64,000 nucleotides of DNA from Streptomyces melanogenes. GTDB lineage: Bacteria; Actinomycetota; Actinomycetes; Streptomycetales; Streptomycetaceae. Where the stretch lies: contig NZ_BMTS01000003.1 in the NCBI RefSeq assembly GCF_014649795.1, forward strand, positions 601,871-665,870, written 5' to 3'. The notes below the pieces were generated by a model. It was not told where the DNA came from. It saw nothing but the letters and a program-made list of their open reading frames with translations, and ran no database searches. Made by a program: the position numbers and the translations under genes. Shown here one piece after another: positions 38,029 to 47,442 of this stretch; the stretch's first letter is position 1, and the number at the start of each line of letters is the position of its first letter.

Positions 38029-38204
38029 TCACGCAGTCTGGGCGGAGTGAGCGTGAAGGTCTACTTAGATTTGCTTCGGGTTAATCCACAGCAGTGCTGA
38101 ACTGTTCGGGGCGCAGGCGCTCTTGGCGGCCGCTCGGGCGTGCGTCACCATGAGAGACCGGTGTGTCCGTTCATGTCCGTACCGTCGTACCGTCGGAGGT
38201 CGTC

Positions 38205-38336
38205 ATGAAGCTCGGCAAGGCTCTCGCCACCGGTGTCGCGGAGGAGCGGCCCGAAGATGTCGTACGGGACGAGGCGCCGCCCGTGCCCGAGGAGATCCCG
38301 GCCGAGGTGCCCGTCGAGGTGACGGCGGGCCGATGA
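38205..38336 (+). CDS. Very small acidic protein, coupled to the next gene
   Basis: A 43-codon gene preceded by a perfect GGAGG (38194-38198, seven bases before the ATG). The product, MKLGKALATGVAEERPEDVV followed by an acidic Pro/Glu/Val tail, is rich in Glu and Pro, with no membrane segment. Its stop overlaps the ATG of the downstream gene (ATGA), so translation is coupled. I recognise no family. The strong ribosome site and the overlap argue that it is a real gene. Confidence 0.65.
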   Translation: MKLGKALATGVAEERPEDVVRDEAPPVPEEIPAEVPVEVTAGR

Positions 38337-39001
38337 GACTGCGGCTCCCCGAGGAACGCCCGACGGAGCCGCCCACCGGCTACAAGATCGCCCACGCGGC
38401 GCTCTCCCAGGACGGCTCCCGGGCCGGGTTCCTCGGCATCTCGCTGGGCGCCGCCCTGCCCTACGGCGTCCTGGACGACGCGCACTGCGCCTACGGGCGG
38501 CGCCACCGCTCGCCGTCCAGGCTCTGCGACTGCGGCTTCCACTGTCTGCACGAGCGCGCCGAGGCGGCGGCGCTGACCTGCACGGCCGACCACCGGGGCG
38601 CGTTGCTGCTCGAAGTGGCGGTCCTGGGGCGCTACATCCGGTTCGAGCGCGGGATGCGCTACGCCCGCCAGCGGGTGCGCACCGCCACGGCCGGGCCGTG
38701 CCGCTGCCGGCGGCGGGCGACCGGCCTCGCCGACGCGGGCTGGGGGCGGCCCGGGTGGCGGGTCGTGGAGCCGGTCTGCGCGGCGTGCGCGGGGTCGCGC
38801 GCGACCGTGGGGTTCGACGACTTCGCCCGGCGCGGTGGGGCGGGGTTGAGGGTTCTCGCCGCGAACGCCGTCGACACGGGCGCCGCCGAGCCCGGCCGGA
38901 CCTACCCGGAGCTGGTCGCCGAGGCGGCGCTGCTCCAGGCCCGGCTCGACTGGTTCCAGAGCGAGTTGGCGCGGCTCGGCGACAAGGGCGACTCGCGGTA
39001 G
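38333..39001 (+). CDS. Cysteine-rich protein of unknown function
   Basis: The 222-residue product (MRLRLPEERPTEPPTGYKIA) has eight or more Cys residues grouped as AHCAYGRR, RLCDCGFHCLHE, ALTCTADH, GPCRCRRR and PVCAACAGSR, a pattern that suggests one or two metal sites. The C-terminus has a helical stretch (YPELVAEAALLQARLDWFQS). No signal peptide. I do not recognise the family. It is coupled to the small acidic gene by ATGA. Confidence 0.7.
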   Translation: MRLRLPEERPTEPPTGYKIAHAALSQDGSRAGFLGISLGAALPYGVLDDAHCAYGRRHRSPSRLCDCGFHCLHERAEAAALTCTADHRGALLLEVAVLGRYIRFERGMRYARQRVRTATAGPCRCRRRATGLADAGWGRPGWRVVEPVCAACAGSRATVGFDDFARRGGAGLRVLAANAVDTGAAEPGRTYPELVAEAALLQARLDWFQSELARLGDKGDSR

Positions 39002-39043
39002 AGGGACTCTCGGTAGGGGGACCAGGAGGGCCTCTGTCCGTCC

Positions 39044-39074
39044 TTGACCTCAAGTGCCCTTGACATTTCAGGAT
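39044..39074 (+). promoter_or_regulatory. SoxR-type promoter upstream of the monooxygenase gene
   Basis: TTGACC (39044-39049), a 19-base spacer and CAGGAT (39069-39074). The 19-base spacer is the mark of MerR-family promoters. Bases 39048-39063 read CCTCAAG-TGCC-CTTGA, matching the SoxR box half-sites CCTCAAG and CTTGAGG, in the same register to the -35 as in the E. coli soxS promoter. Confidence 0.75.
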
Positions 39075-39112
39075 GGTGATCGTCAGCGCAGCACAGCACC
39101 GCGACGATCACC
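39075..39112 (+). promoter_or_regulatory. Inverted repeat in the monooxygenase leader
   Basis: GGTGATCGTC (39075-39084) and its perfect complement GACGATCACC (39103-39112) flank an 18-base loop just upstream of the GGAGA ribosome site and the ATG at 39124. It could be an operator or an mRNA hairpin that affects translation. Confidence 0.45.
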
Positions 39113-39123
39113 AGGAGACCGCC

Positions 39124-39846
39124 ATGTCCGCCACGCCCACCGACGTGAAGTTCGACGCCCTGCCCGACCCGCGCCGCTCCGGCGTCGGCGTCGTCAAGTC
39201 CAGCGTCTGGCGCATGGGCACCCCCGAGCGGCAGCGCGCCGCCGTCGAGGCGATCGCCGAGGCGTGGGGCAGCCGGGACTGGCCGGACGTCGGGCTGCTC
39301 TCGTACAGCGTGTACACCGGCACCGACGGCGACGCCCTCCTGCACTACTCGCAGTGGCGGAGCGAGGACGCCTACCAGGACTTCTTCCGGCGGTTCCGGG
39401 ACGGCCGCAACGCCGAGATCGACGCGGCCGTCCCCGGCATCGAGCGCGCGGGCCTGCACTCGTACGAGCTCTACCGCAGCGGCGGTCCGCAGCCGGGCGA
39501 CCCCCGTACGCCCGGCTGCATCGTGATCGTCGACGTCGAGTTCGAAGGATCGGACCCGCAGCGCCAGCGCGCCTGGGTGGACGCCGTCTTCGAGGCCCTG
39601 GACACCGACCCGGACCTGCCGCCCGGCGGCATCTCCGCGCACTTCCACGCGAGCCTGGACGGCACCCGCGTCCTCAACTACGCCGAGTGGGAGAGCGAGC
39701 GGGCCCACATCGACGCGCTCGCCGCCGGCAGCGACGGGGTCGGCTCGAAGACCCCGCAGTGGGCCCGGGTGCACGACCACCCGGGCGTCACCGGCGGCGG
39801 GGTGACGCGCTACCTTCCGGCGCTGACCGTCACCCCGGCCTCCTGA
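39124..39846 (+). CDS. Antibiotic-biosynthesis-monooxygenase (ABM)-fold protein, two domains
   Basis: The 240-residue protein has two ABM-like ferredoxin-fold halves: residues 20-125 (LLSYSVYTGTDGDALLHYSQ, W, RSEDAYQDFFRRF) and residues 135-230 (ISAHFHASLDGTRVLNYAEW, ESERAHIDALAAG). It may oxidise quinone-like or redox-active compounds, in line with the SoxR-type promoter before it. From memory, a monooxygenase gene of the S. coelicolor SoxR regulon lies in the matching region. It ends one base before a convergent gene. Confidence 0.82.
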   Translation: MSATPTDVKFDALPDPRRSGVGVVKSSVWRMGTPERQRAAVEAIAEAWGSRDWPDVGLLSYSVYTGTDGDALLHYSQWRSEDAYQDFFRRFRDGRNAEIDAAVPGIERAGLHSYELYRSGGPQPGDPRTPGCIVIVDVEFEGSDPQRQRAWVDAVFEALDTDPDLPPGGISAHFHASLDGTRVLNYAEWESERAHIDALAAGSDGVGSKTPQWARVHDHPGVTGGGVTRYLPALTVTPAS

Positions 39847-39847
39847 C

Positions 39848-41677
39848 CTACGGGCGGAAGCGGATGACCTGCGGGTCGTGGTCGCTGTTCTGGTCGGCGA
39901 ACTCCGCGTTGATGTGCACGCTGTCGTAGTCGAAGCCGCGCACGGCCGGGCTGGTCAGGATCTGGTCGAGCACCTGGGTGTTGCCCTGGTACACGTAGGA
40001 GTAACGCTCCTTCTTCGGCAGCGTGCGGAAAGCCGAGCGCAGCGCGCCGCCGTCCTCCAGGGCCTTGGTGGTGCCCGAGAAGTCGAAGTCGTTGATGTCG
40101 CCGAGCGCGAGCACCCGGGCGTGCTTGTCGACCGCGAGGATCTGCTTCACGAAGCCGTTCACGGCCTGCGCCTGGAGCAGCCGCTTGGCCTCCGAGGAGC
40201 GCGGCACCGGCTGGTGCTGCGAGACCAGGCCCTCGTCGCCGCCCTTGGAGGCGAAGTGGTTGGCGATGACGAAGACCGTCTGCCCCTTGAAGACGAACTC
40301 GCCCGCGAGCGGCTTGCGGCTGTCCGCCCACGCCGGGTTCGCCGGGTCGATGCGGCCGGGGGAGAGGGTCAGGGCCGCGCGGCCCTTGGTGCCGGTGACG
40401 CCGACGGCGGTCTTGGCGTCGCCGCCGGGGCGGTCGGTGAAGGAGACCCGCGCCGGGTTGAAGAGGAACACCTGGCGGATGTTGCCGCCGGGCTCGCCGC
40501 CGTCCTTCAGGTTCTCCGGGTCGATCGAGCGCCACTGGTAGGCGGGGCCGCCCTTGGCGACGATCGCGTCCGTGAACTTCTTGATGGTGGCGGACGCGTC
40601 GACCGTGCCGTCGTTCTTGGCGCCGTTGTTGTCCTGGATCTCCTCCAGGGCCACGATGTCGGGCGAGGCGAGGTGCGTGACCACACCGTCGGCCAGCGCG
40701 TCGAACTTCGCCTGCGGGTCGCTCGGGTCCAGGTTCTCCACGTTGTACGTGGCGACCGCGAGCTCGCCGGTGCGCTGCTTGCGGGTGGTCTCGCGCTTGA
40801 GGCCGTTGTCCTTGACCGTGCCGAGGGTGCGGGCGGTGATCGTGTACCCGCCGAACTGGTTGAAGTCCAGCGGCCCTTCGGTGGCGCCGGTCAGCGTGTC
40901 ACCGACGTTCGCCTTGGGGAAGGGCTGCTGCGCGCTCGGCACCAGGCTCTGGATCTGGAGGCGGCCGGTGTTCTGGTCGTCGTACGACGAGTAGAGCGTG
41001 CCGCCCCGCTTGGTGCGGTTCTCGCGGCCCTTCACGGTGACCCACAGCTCGCTGTACGGGTCGGTGGCGCCGACGATCCGCGAGGTGCCGATGCGGATGT
41101 TCATGCCCTCAAGGGACTCGTAGTAGTCCAGGGCGTACTTCTTCGGCTGGAGGGTCAGGCCGTTGACGCTGTTGCCGGCGGCCGGGTCGCCCGCCGGGGT
41201 GTAGCGGTCGGGAACGGTACGGGCCGTCACCGCGACCGGGGCCGGCAGCGGGTTGCCCGAGGAGACGACCGTCACGGTCGGCTTCGATATCTGGGTCAGC
41301 GACTGGTTGCCGGAGGAGAGGCCGCCCGGGACGTACTCGGTCACCGTGCCGGAGACCTTCACCGAGTCGCCCACGGCCACGGTCGGGGCCGAGCCGGTGA
41401 AGACGAAGACGCCCTCGCTGGTGGCCGGGTTGTCGTCCGGTGCGGTGTCCTGGAACCAGAAGCCCTTCGAGGAGCCGTACGTCCGTACGCCGGTGACGAC
41501 GCCCGGCACCTCCGCGACCTGCTTGCCGGCCAGCGGCGAGGTGCGGGTCGTGCCCTGGATGTCGTGGATGCGGGCGACGGTCGGGTCGGCGGCGGCCGAC
41601 GAGCCGGCGGCGAGCAGACCGGCGCCCAGCGCGGCGGCGACGACGGCGGAGACGGCGGCGGATCTCGGAACGGGCAT
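39848..41677 (-). CDS. Secreted endonuclease/exonuclease/phosphatase-family protein
   Basis: From the ATG at 41677 (GGAG eight bases upstream) the 609-residue protein starts with a signal peptide (MPVPRSAAVSAVVAAALGAG). Residues 40-140 form an OB-like nucleic-acid module (VTGVRTYGSSKGFWFQDT). The catalytic EEP domain follows, with ATYNVENL near residue 325, VALEEIQDNNG near 360, VIANHFASKGGDEG near 490, LALGDINDFDFSG and the final SDHDPQVI. These are the metal and His/Asp residues of ExeM-like extracellular nucleases. Probable function: extracellular DNA or phosphoester breakdown. Confidence 0.88.
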   Translation of the reverse strand: MPVPRSAAVSAVVAAALGAGLLAAGSSAAADPTVARIHDIQGTTRTSPLAGKQVAEVPGVVTGVRTYGSSKGFWFQDTAPDDNPATSEGVFVFTGSAPTVAVGDSVKVSGTVTEYVPGGLSSGNQSLTQISKPTVTVVSSGNPLPAPVAVTARTVPDRYTPAGDPAAGNSVNGLTLQPKKYALDYYESLEGMNIRIGTSRIVGATDPYSELWVTVKGRENRTKRGGTLYSSYDDQNTGRLQIQSLVPSAQQPFPKANVGDTLTGATEGPLDFNQFGGYTITARTLGTVKDNGLKRETTRKQRTGELAVATYNVENLDPSDPQAKFDALADGVVTHLASPDIVALEEIQDNNGAKNDGTVDASATIKKFTDAIVAKGGPAYQWRSIDPENLKDGGEPGGNIRQVFLFNPARVSFTDRPGGDAKTAVGVTGTKGRAALTLSPGRIDPANPAWADSRKPLAGEFVFKGQTVFVIANHFASKGGDEGLVSQHQPVPRSSEAKRLLQAQAVNGFVKQILAVDKHARVLALGDINDFDFSGTTKALEDGGALRSAFRTLPKKERYSYVYQGNTQVLDQILTSPAVRGFDYDSVHINAEFADQNSDHDPQVIRFRP

Positions 41678-42018
41678 CAAGGAACTCCGGAAGATGAGGG
41701 AATCGGTGCACGTGCGGGTGCGGTGCTGCTCAGGTGTGCAGCAAGTTCTACGCGCGTCAATCTCTTGGCTGACCGGGGCAGTTGTCAAGGGTCGCCGGGT
41801 GGCCGGAATCTGACGGCTGGATGAACCGTCCGCCGGGGGAGCCCGGCCACCGCACGGCGATTCCCGTACGCAACCGTCGCGGCCCCGGCCGGAACCCGCC
41901 GTGCGGCCCGGCGGCGGCTGTGGCCGGTGGGCGGCGATACCCGGTGAAATACGTCTACGCTGGGTGCCTCTCGCATCACACCGCCGCAACCACCGCTTCG
42001 CCGAGGAGTACGCCACAG
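41678..42018. promoter_or_regulatory. Divergent promoter region, nuclease / acidic hypothetical gene
   Basis: No gene is visible in these 341 bases. On the plus strand a -10-like TACGCT occurs at 41956-41961 without a clear -35. I looked for direct repeats of GTTCACC (PhoP boxes) upstream of the nuclease and saw none. Confidence 0.3.
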
Positions 42019-43458
42019 ATGTCCGGAGACCGCCCCACCCTGCCGCCGGTGCGGCTGCACTCCGAGGCCGAACTCGCGCGGGCGGCGCTCGCCGCCCCGC
42101 TGCTGGCCCGCGCCGCCCGGCTCGCCCGCTGGGCCGGGCCCGGGACCCGGGTCGGCGCCGGGGGTGAGCTCGTCGAGGAGCAACTGCCCGCGGCCGCCGA
42201 GGCACTGGGCCTCACCGTCGACGAGGACGGCGCGGCGGACGCGAGCGAGGCGTGGCGGATCGCCGTGGACGCCGGGCTCGTCGACGTCACCGACGCGGAG
42301 GACGAGGACGGCGAGGGCACGGCCGTCGCGGGCGAGAGCCTCGCCCTGCTCACCTCCGGCTCCCCGCAGGACGTCCTCACCACCTGGCTGGACGCCTTCG
42401 ACGCGGTCTTCGCGGACGCGACCGCCCCCGTGCTCGACGACTTCGCCGACCTCATCGGCGACGACGGCGAGCTCGACTTCGACCGGCTCGACTGGGACCC
42501 GCAGGCGGAGGCGGACTTCCTGGAGGGCGTGCTCGGCAACCTCTACCTGCTCACCGTCACCGAGGGCGGCGCGGGCGAGGGGCCGGTGCCGCTGCCCGCG
42601 CTCGCCGCGTCGATGATCGTCCCCGACGACATGGGGGAGCCCACCGACGACATCCTGGAGCAGGTGTCGGACGCGATGATGCGCCTCGACGACCAGTTCC
42701 GCCTCCTGGAGCCGATCGGGCTTGTCGAGTACCGGCCGGTGGACGAGGCCCTGATGGCCGAGGAGGACGAGGAGCCCGCGCCGCCCGTCGACGACGAGGA
42801 CGTGGCCCGGTACGGCATGGTCCGCCTCACCCCGCTCGGCCTCTACGGCGTACGGGCCCGGATGCTGGAGGCGGGCGTGGAGGCGCCGGCCGTCGGCGAC
42901 CTCGCGGACAAGGGTGCGGACGTGCTGCTCGACGGCATCGCGTACTACGCGGAGGCGGCCGCCCGCGCCGAGACCGAGCAGTGGCTGGCGCGGCACGAAC
43001 TCCCCTCTGCGGTACGGGAGTTGCTGGCGGCGGCCCGGGGCTCGGACGAGCGCGGCCCGCTGCGCCGGCTGCACTGCCAGCAGGCGCTCGCCCTCACCGG
43101 CCCCGAGGCCGAGCCCGCGCTGCGCGAGGTCCTGGACGACGCGGAGCTGGGCGGCCTCGCCCGGGTGTGGCTTGCCGAGCGGGGCGCGGCGGACGTCCCC
43201 GCGCCGCCGGAGGCGATGGTGTTCTGGCTGGCCGTGGACACGATTGCGGCGCAGCTGGCGGTGGACGGGGATCTGGAGGAGCTCCAGGGCCTGGTGGAGG
43301 GCCTCGTCGGCCAGCACAGCGGCTTCTTCGACGCGGCGTGGCGGGTCGAGCACCCCGCGACGGCGGACGTCCTGGAGGCGATGGGGCGCCTGCACCCCGA
43401 CAAGAAGGTGGCGAAGGAGGCCCGCAAGGCGGCCTTCAAGGCCCGCTCGCGGGCGTAG
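42019..43458 (+). CDS. Large acidic cytoplasmic protein of unknown function
   Basis: The 479-residue protein starts MSGDRPTLPPVRLHSEAELA (GAGGAG upstream) and is rich in Asp, Glu and Ala, with acidic runs such as DAEDEDGEG and EEDEEPAPPVDDED. It has a winged-helix-like RYGMVRLTPLGLYGVRARML near residue 265 and Ala-rich helical repeats up to a basic tail KKVAKEARKAAFKARSRA. No signal peptide or membrane segment. I recall similar proteins throughout Streptomyces but know no function. Confidence 0.7.
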   Translation: MSGDRPTLPPVRLHSEAELARAALAAPLLARAARLARWAGPGTRVGAGGELVEEQLPAAAEALGLTVDEDGAADASEAWRIAVDAGLVDVTDAEDEDGEGTAVAGESLALLTSGSPQDVLTTWLDAFDAVFADATAPVLDDFADLIGDDGELDFDRLDWDPQAEADFLEGVLGNLYLLTVTEGGAGEGPVPLPALAASMIVPDDMGEPTDDILEQVSDAMMRLDDQFRLLEPIGLVEYRPVDEALMAEEDEEPAPPVDDEDVARYGMVRLTPLGLYGVRARMLEAGVEAPAVGDLADKGADVLLDGIAYYAEAAARAETEQWLARHELPSAVRELLAAARGSDERGPLRRLHCQQALALTGPEAEPALREVLDDAELGGLARVWLAERGAADVPAPPEAMVFWLAVDTIAAQLAVDGDLEELQGLVEGLVGQHSGFFDAAWRVEHPATADVLEAMGRLHPDKKVAKEARKAAFKARSRA

Positions 43459-43474
43459 CCCTTGGGCTGCGGCG

Positions 43475-43672
43475 GTTCGTCTGCGGCTACGTCTGTGGCT
43501 GGTCGCGCAGTTCCCCGCGCCCCTGAGATGCGCCCCTTCGGGGCGCCCCTTTAGGGGCGCGGGGAACTGCGCGAGCAACCCACCACGGTCCGCAGACGAA
43601 CGACGGCCGGTCTTTGGGGGCGCGGGGAACTGCGCGACCAGCCCACCACCGGGCCGCAGGCGAAGGGCGCCC
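43475..43672. repeat. Modular intergenic repeat, copy C
   Basis: An inverted repeat from GTTCGTCTGCGG (43475-43486) to CCGCAGACGAAC (43590-43601), enclosing GGTCGCGCAGTTCCCCGCGC (from 43501) and its complement around 43553-43576. A second copy of the right arm follows (43614-43663). It starts 17 bases after the acidic gene and lies 109 bases before the PhoX-like gene. Confidence 0.85.
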
Positions 43673-43780
43673 CCCGGGGCAAGGGAGTTGAGGCGGGCGA
43701 CACCCCGTGTTATTGCGGTGTTCGCCCATCCCCGGGACCCTGGGCCCGCCCCCGCCCGCAACCCCCGTCAGGAGACCGCG

Positions 43781-45205
43781 ATGTCGCTCAGCCGCAGGGA
43801 GTTCGCCAGGAATTCCGCCCTCACCGGTGCCGGGGTCGCCCTCACCGGATCCGTCGGGGCGCTGGCCACGGCGCCGGGCGCGCTGGCCGCCGAGCACGGG
43901 CACGGGCACCACGAGCCGGGCTACGGCCCGCTGCTGCCCGACCCCAAGGGCATACTCGCGCTGCCGAAGGGCTTCTCGTACCGCATCGTCACCCACAGCG
44001 GCGTCACCAAGCTGGAGTCCGGCGAGACCACCCCGTCCAACCACGACGGCACCGCCGCCTTCGAAGGGCCGCGCGGCGTCACCCTGCTCGTCAACAACCA
44101 CGAGCTGAAGGGCCCGCGCAAGAACTGGCCGCGCCCGGTGCCGCTCACCGAGGGCCTGGTGTACGACCCGGCCGCGTCCGGCGGCTGCACCGTCGTCGAG
44201 GTGCACGCGCACGGCGGCCCGGTCGCCGAGTGGGTCGGCATCGCCGGTACCTCCACCAACTGCGCGGGCGGCGCCACCCCCTGGGGCACCTGGCTGACCT
44301 GCGAGGAGACCGAGGACAAGGCGGGCTCCAACGGGATGACCAAGGACCACGGCTACGTCTTCGAGGTCGACCCCTGCGACCGGCGTGCCAACCTCGCCCC
44401 CAAGCCCCTCAAGGCGCTCGGCCGGTACGCCCACGAGGCCGTCGTCGTCGACCCCCGGCGCGGCCACCTCTTCCTGACCGAGGACGCCGCCGGGCCCAAC
44501 GGCCTGCTCTACCGCTGGACCCCGCCGCACGGCTTCAAGCACGGCCGCGGCCGGCTGCGCGCGCTGGCCGACGACGCCGGGGTCCTCCAGGCCACCAAGT
44601 GCTTCGACGCGGGCGGCCGGTTCGTCGACGACCTCTCCCGCGCCACCAAGATCGGCACGGTGTACGGGGTCGACTGGGTCGACGTGCCCGACCGCGACGC
44701 CCGCACCACCTCCGTGCGCAAGCAGTTCAGCGGCCAGGACGTCACCCGCGCCCGCAAGCTGGAGGGCATGTGGTGGGGCGACGGCGGCGCGTACATCGTC
44801 TCCTCGTACGCCCGCGAGGAGTCCCCGGTCCAGCACGACGGCCAGGTGTGGTTCTACGACCCGCGCCGCCGCACCCTCACCCTGAAGGTGCTGCTCGGCG
44901 TCAACCCCGCGCCCGGCCAGGACGGCGCCTTCGACGGACCGGACAACATCACGGTCTCTCCGTACGGCGGCCTGGTCATCGCCGAGGACGGCGAGGGGAT
45001 CCAGCACCTGTTCGGCGCGACCGACTCCGGGCGTACGTATCCGATCGCCCGCAACGAGCTCAACCAGGGCACCGAACAGGCCCCGGAGTACAGCGAGTTC
45101 ACCGGGGTGACCTTCTCGCCCGACGGCCGGACACTGTTCGCCAACATCCAGGAGCCGGGCATCATGCTCGCGATCACCGGCCCCTGGCGCCGCCAGCCCC
45201 GCTAG
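43781..45205 (+). CDS. Tat-exported PhoX-like (DUF839) phosphatase
   Basis: The 474-residue protein starts with a twin-arginine signal ([20 protein letters not shown]). The mature part is a PhoX-like beta propeller: [67 protein letters not shown] and [20 protein letters not shown]. PhoX enzymes bind calcium and iron and hydrolyse phosphomonoesters; activity here is inferred. GGAG lies before the ATG at 43781. The last four bases overlap the end of the kinase gene on the other strand. Confidence 0.85.
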   Translation: MSLSRREFARNSALTGAGVALTGSVGALATAPGALAAEHGHGHHEPGYGPLLPDPKGILALPKGFSYRIVTHSGVTKLESGETTPSNHDGTAAFEGPRGVTLLVNNHELKGPRKNWPRPVPLTEGLVYDPAASGGCTVVEVHAHGGPVAEWVGIAGTSTNCAGGATPWGTWLTCEETEDKAGSNGMTKDHGYVFEVDPCDRRANLAPKPLKALGRYAHEAVVVDPRRGHLFLTEDAAGPNGLLYRWTPPHGFKHGRGRLRALADDAGVLQATKCFDAGGRFVDDLSRATKIGTVYGVDWVDVPDRDARTTSVRKQFSGQDVTRARKLEGMWWGDGGAYIVSSYAREESPVQHDGQVWFYDPRRRTLTLKVLLGVNPAPGQDGAFDGPDNITVSPYGGLVIAEDGEGIQHLFGATDSGRTYPIARNELNQGTEQAPEYSEFTGVTFSPDGRTLFANIQEPGIMLAITGPWRRQPR

Positions 45206-47442
45206 ACGGAGGGCTTGTCGTACGCCCGTATCGACGCCTTGCCGATACGGGCGTACCAGCCCACCTCGTCCGCCGCGAGCTCGCTCACCCGGTCCGGCAG
45301 CGGCCAACTCCGCAGTGCGCGGCCGTCGGTGAGGCGCAGGGCGGTGCAGCCGCTGCCCGCCGCCGCGTAGACCAGTGGGCCCGCCACCACCGGGGGGACC
45401 TGGGCGACCCCGCCGCTCACCTGTGCGGCCCAGCGGACCCCACCGGTCGCCGGGGCCACCGCCTCCAGGGTGCCCGCGTCCCGCCAGTGCAGCAGCAGCC
45501 CGCCGCCGGTCACCGGCGCGCGGGCCCCGCCGAGCCGCTTGGGCCAGCTCGCGTCGAGCCCCAGGGTGGGCCGCGACCAAGGGGAGCGTACGTCGTGGCC
45601 GTACAGCCTGTTCCCGGCGGTGATCAGCAGCTTCCCGGCCGACTGGGCCAGTGCGGTGGACCCGGCCGGGAGGTCCAGGTGCGCGAGCGGCTGTACGGGA
45701 CGGATCGCGCGGCCGTCCGTGCCGATGACGTGCAGCTTCCCGGTCGTCGTGAGCACCGCGAACCCGTCCGGCAGCGCACACACCGCCAGCACGCTCTCCG
45801 TCGGCGGATACGTCCACCGCTCCACGCCGTCCTTCACGCCCACGCACCGCACCCGCGTCGACGCGCCCGGCACCGGGGCGAGCAGCAGCGCGTCGCCGAG
45901 CACGGCGGGGGCCACGGTCGCCGGGCCCGGCGGGGTGGTCCAGCGGACGGCGCCGGTGGCCGGGTCGGTGGCCCGGGTGCGCCACTCGGAGCTCGTCTGC
46001 ACGGACGAGTCGAGCAGGAGCCCGCCCGTCGACGTGAACCAGCCCAGCGTGGGCGCCAGTTGGGGTTTCTTCACGCGGACGGCTCCCTTCGCGAGAGCGA
46101 CGGCCGGGAGTCCCAGATCCGGTGCGAGCAGCAGTCCGTCGGACGTGCCCCACCACCCGCTCGCCTTCCCGCCCGCCTTCCGCTGCCACAGCGGCGCCCC
46201 GTCGGCGCCCGCGCGCGCCTCGACCACGCCGGACGGCGAGCCGGCCGCGTCGGTGCCGTGCACCAGCAGGGCCGCCCCGGCCACGAGCAGCGCGTCCACC
46301 TCGCCGCTCCCCGGCTCCAGGCTCCAGCGCGCCCCGCCCGCCGCCGCGCCCGTACGCACCACCGGGTCCCACGACGTCCCGGATCCGCCGCCGTGCGGGG
46401 TCGGCCGCAGCAGCGCGTACCCGAAGAGCGCGGCGAGCCCGCCGCCGCCCGCGAGCAGCAGGCCCCGCCGGGCCACCGCCCGGCCGCGCCACGGGCGTAC
46501 GGGACCGGTCACCGGTTCGCGTACGGTCTCCCGTACCGTCGGCGGCGGCGCGTCCTGCGGCTCCGGCACCGGGTCGTCGGCGAGGACCAGCGACCGTACG
46601 GGCTCCTCGCGCCACCACAGCGGGGGCCGGGGGTCGCGCAGCGCCCGCAGCACGGTCCGTACGGTCGGACGGGCCTCGGGATCCTTGTCCAGGCAGCGCT
46701 CCACCAGCTCCCGCAGCCCGAACGCGCGCGGGACTCCGGACAGTTCGGGCTCCTCGTGGACCGTGCGGAACAGCAGGATCGCGACCGTGCCGGTGCCGAA
46801 CGGGCCCAGGCCGGTCGCCGCGAACGCCAGCACCGCGCCCAGCGCGAACACATCGGCCGAGGCCGTCGCGGGCGGGCCGTCCCCGGCGATCAGCTCCGGG
46901 GCCAGATACCCCGGCGTCCCGATGATCGCTCCGGTCTCCGTCAGCGCCTGTCTGTGCACCGCACGGGCGATGCCGAAGTCGATGACGCGCGGCCCGTCCG
47001 CCGTGACCAGCACGTTCGACGGCTTCAGATCGCGGTGCACCAGACCCGCCGCGTGGATCCCGGTCAGCGCCTCGGCGAGGGCCGCGCCCAGCGCCCGCAC
47101 CGCGGACGACCGCAGCGCACCGCCCGCCGCCACGGCCCGGCCCAGCGCCACGCCCGGCAGGAACGCCGTGGCCAGCCACGGCACCGGCGAGTCGGGATCG
47201 GCGTCCAGGACCGGGGCCGTGTGCGCGCCCGTCACGGCCCGCGCGGCGGCAGCCTCGCGCCGGAACCGCTCCCGGTAGTGCGGGTCGTCCGCGAGGTGCT
47301 CGTGGACGGTCTTCACGGCGACGAGCCGCCCGCCCGGCGTCCGCCCGAGGTACACCTGCCCCATCCCGCCCGCCCCCAGCCCGCCGAGGAGCCGGATCCC
47401 GCCCAGCCGGCGCGGATCCGAGGCGAGCAGCGGGTCCGTCAT
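45202..47442 (-). CDS. Membrane Ser/Thr kinase with C-terminal PQQ-type beta propeller
   Basis: The 746-residue protein has an intact Hanks-type kinase domain (residues 15-270: [42 protein letters not shown]), a linker, one transmembrane helix ([20 protein letters not shown], about residue 335) and a propeller of PQQ-like repeats ([25 protein letters not shown]). The propeller should lie outside the cell. The ATG overlaps the stop of the second kinase gene, so the two form an operon. Ligands and substrates are unknown. Confidence 0.92.
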   Translation of the reverse strand: MTDPLLASDPRRLGGIRLLGGLGAGGMGQVYLGRTPGGRLVAVKTVHEHLADDPHYRERFRREAAAARAVTGAHTAPVLDADPDSPVPWLATAFLPGVALGRAVAAGGALRSSAVRALGAALAEALTGIHAAGLVHRDLKPSNVLVTADGPRVIDFGIARAVHRQALTETGAIIGTPGYLAPELIAGDGPPATASADVFALGAVLAFAATGLGPFGTGTVAILLFRTVHEEPELSGVPRAFGLRELVERCLDKDPEARPTVRTVLRALRDPRPPLWWREEPVRSLVLADDPVPEPQDAPPPTVRETVREPVTGPVRPWRGRAVARRGLLLAGGGGLAALFGYALLRPTPHGGGSGTSWDPVVRTGAAAGGARWSLEPGSGEVDALLVAGAALLVHGTDAAGSPSGVVEARAGADGAPLWQRKAGGKASGWWGTSDGLLLAPDLGLPAVALAKGAVRVKKPQLAPTLGWFTSTGGLLLDSSVQTSSEWRTRATDPATGAVRWTTPPGPATVAPAVLGDALLLAPVPGASTRVRCVGVKDGVERWTYPPTESVLAVCALPDGFAVLTTTGKLHVIGTDGRAIRPVQPLAHLDLPAGSTALAQSAGKLLITAGNRLYGHDVRSPWSRPTLGLDASWPKRLGGARAPVTGGGLLLHWRDAGTLEAVAPATGGVRWAAQVSGGVAQVPPVVAGPLVYAAAGSGCTALRLTDGRALRSWPLPDRVSELAADEVGWYARIGKASIRAYDKPSV

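Noticed and set aside
43475..43672. Repeat arms of copy C as a CRISPR array
   Set aside because: The copies are inverted, not direct, and there are no regular unique spacers or cas genes.
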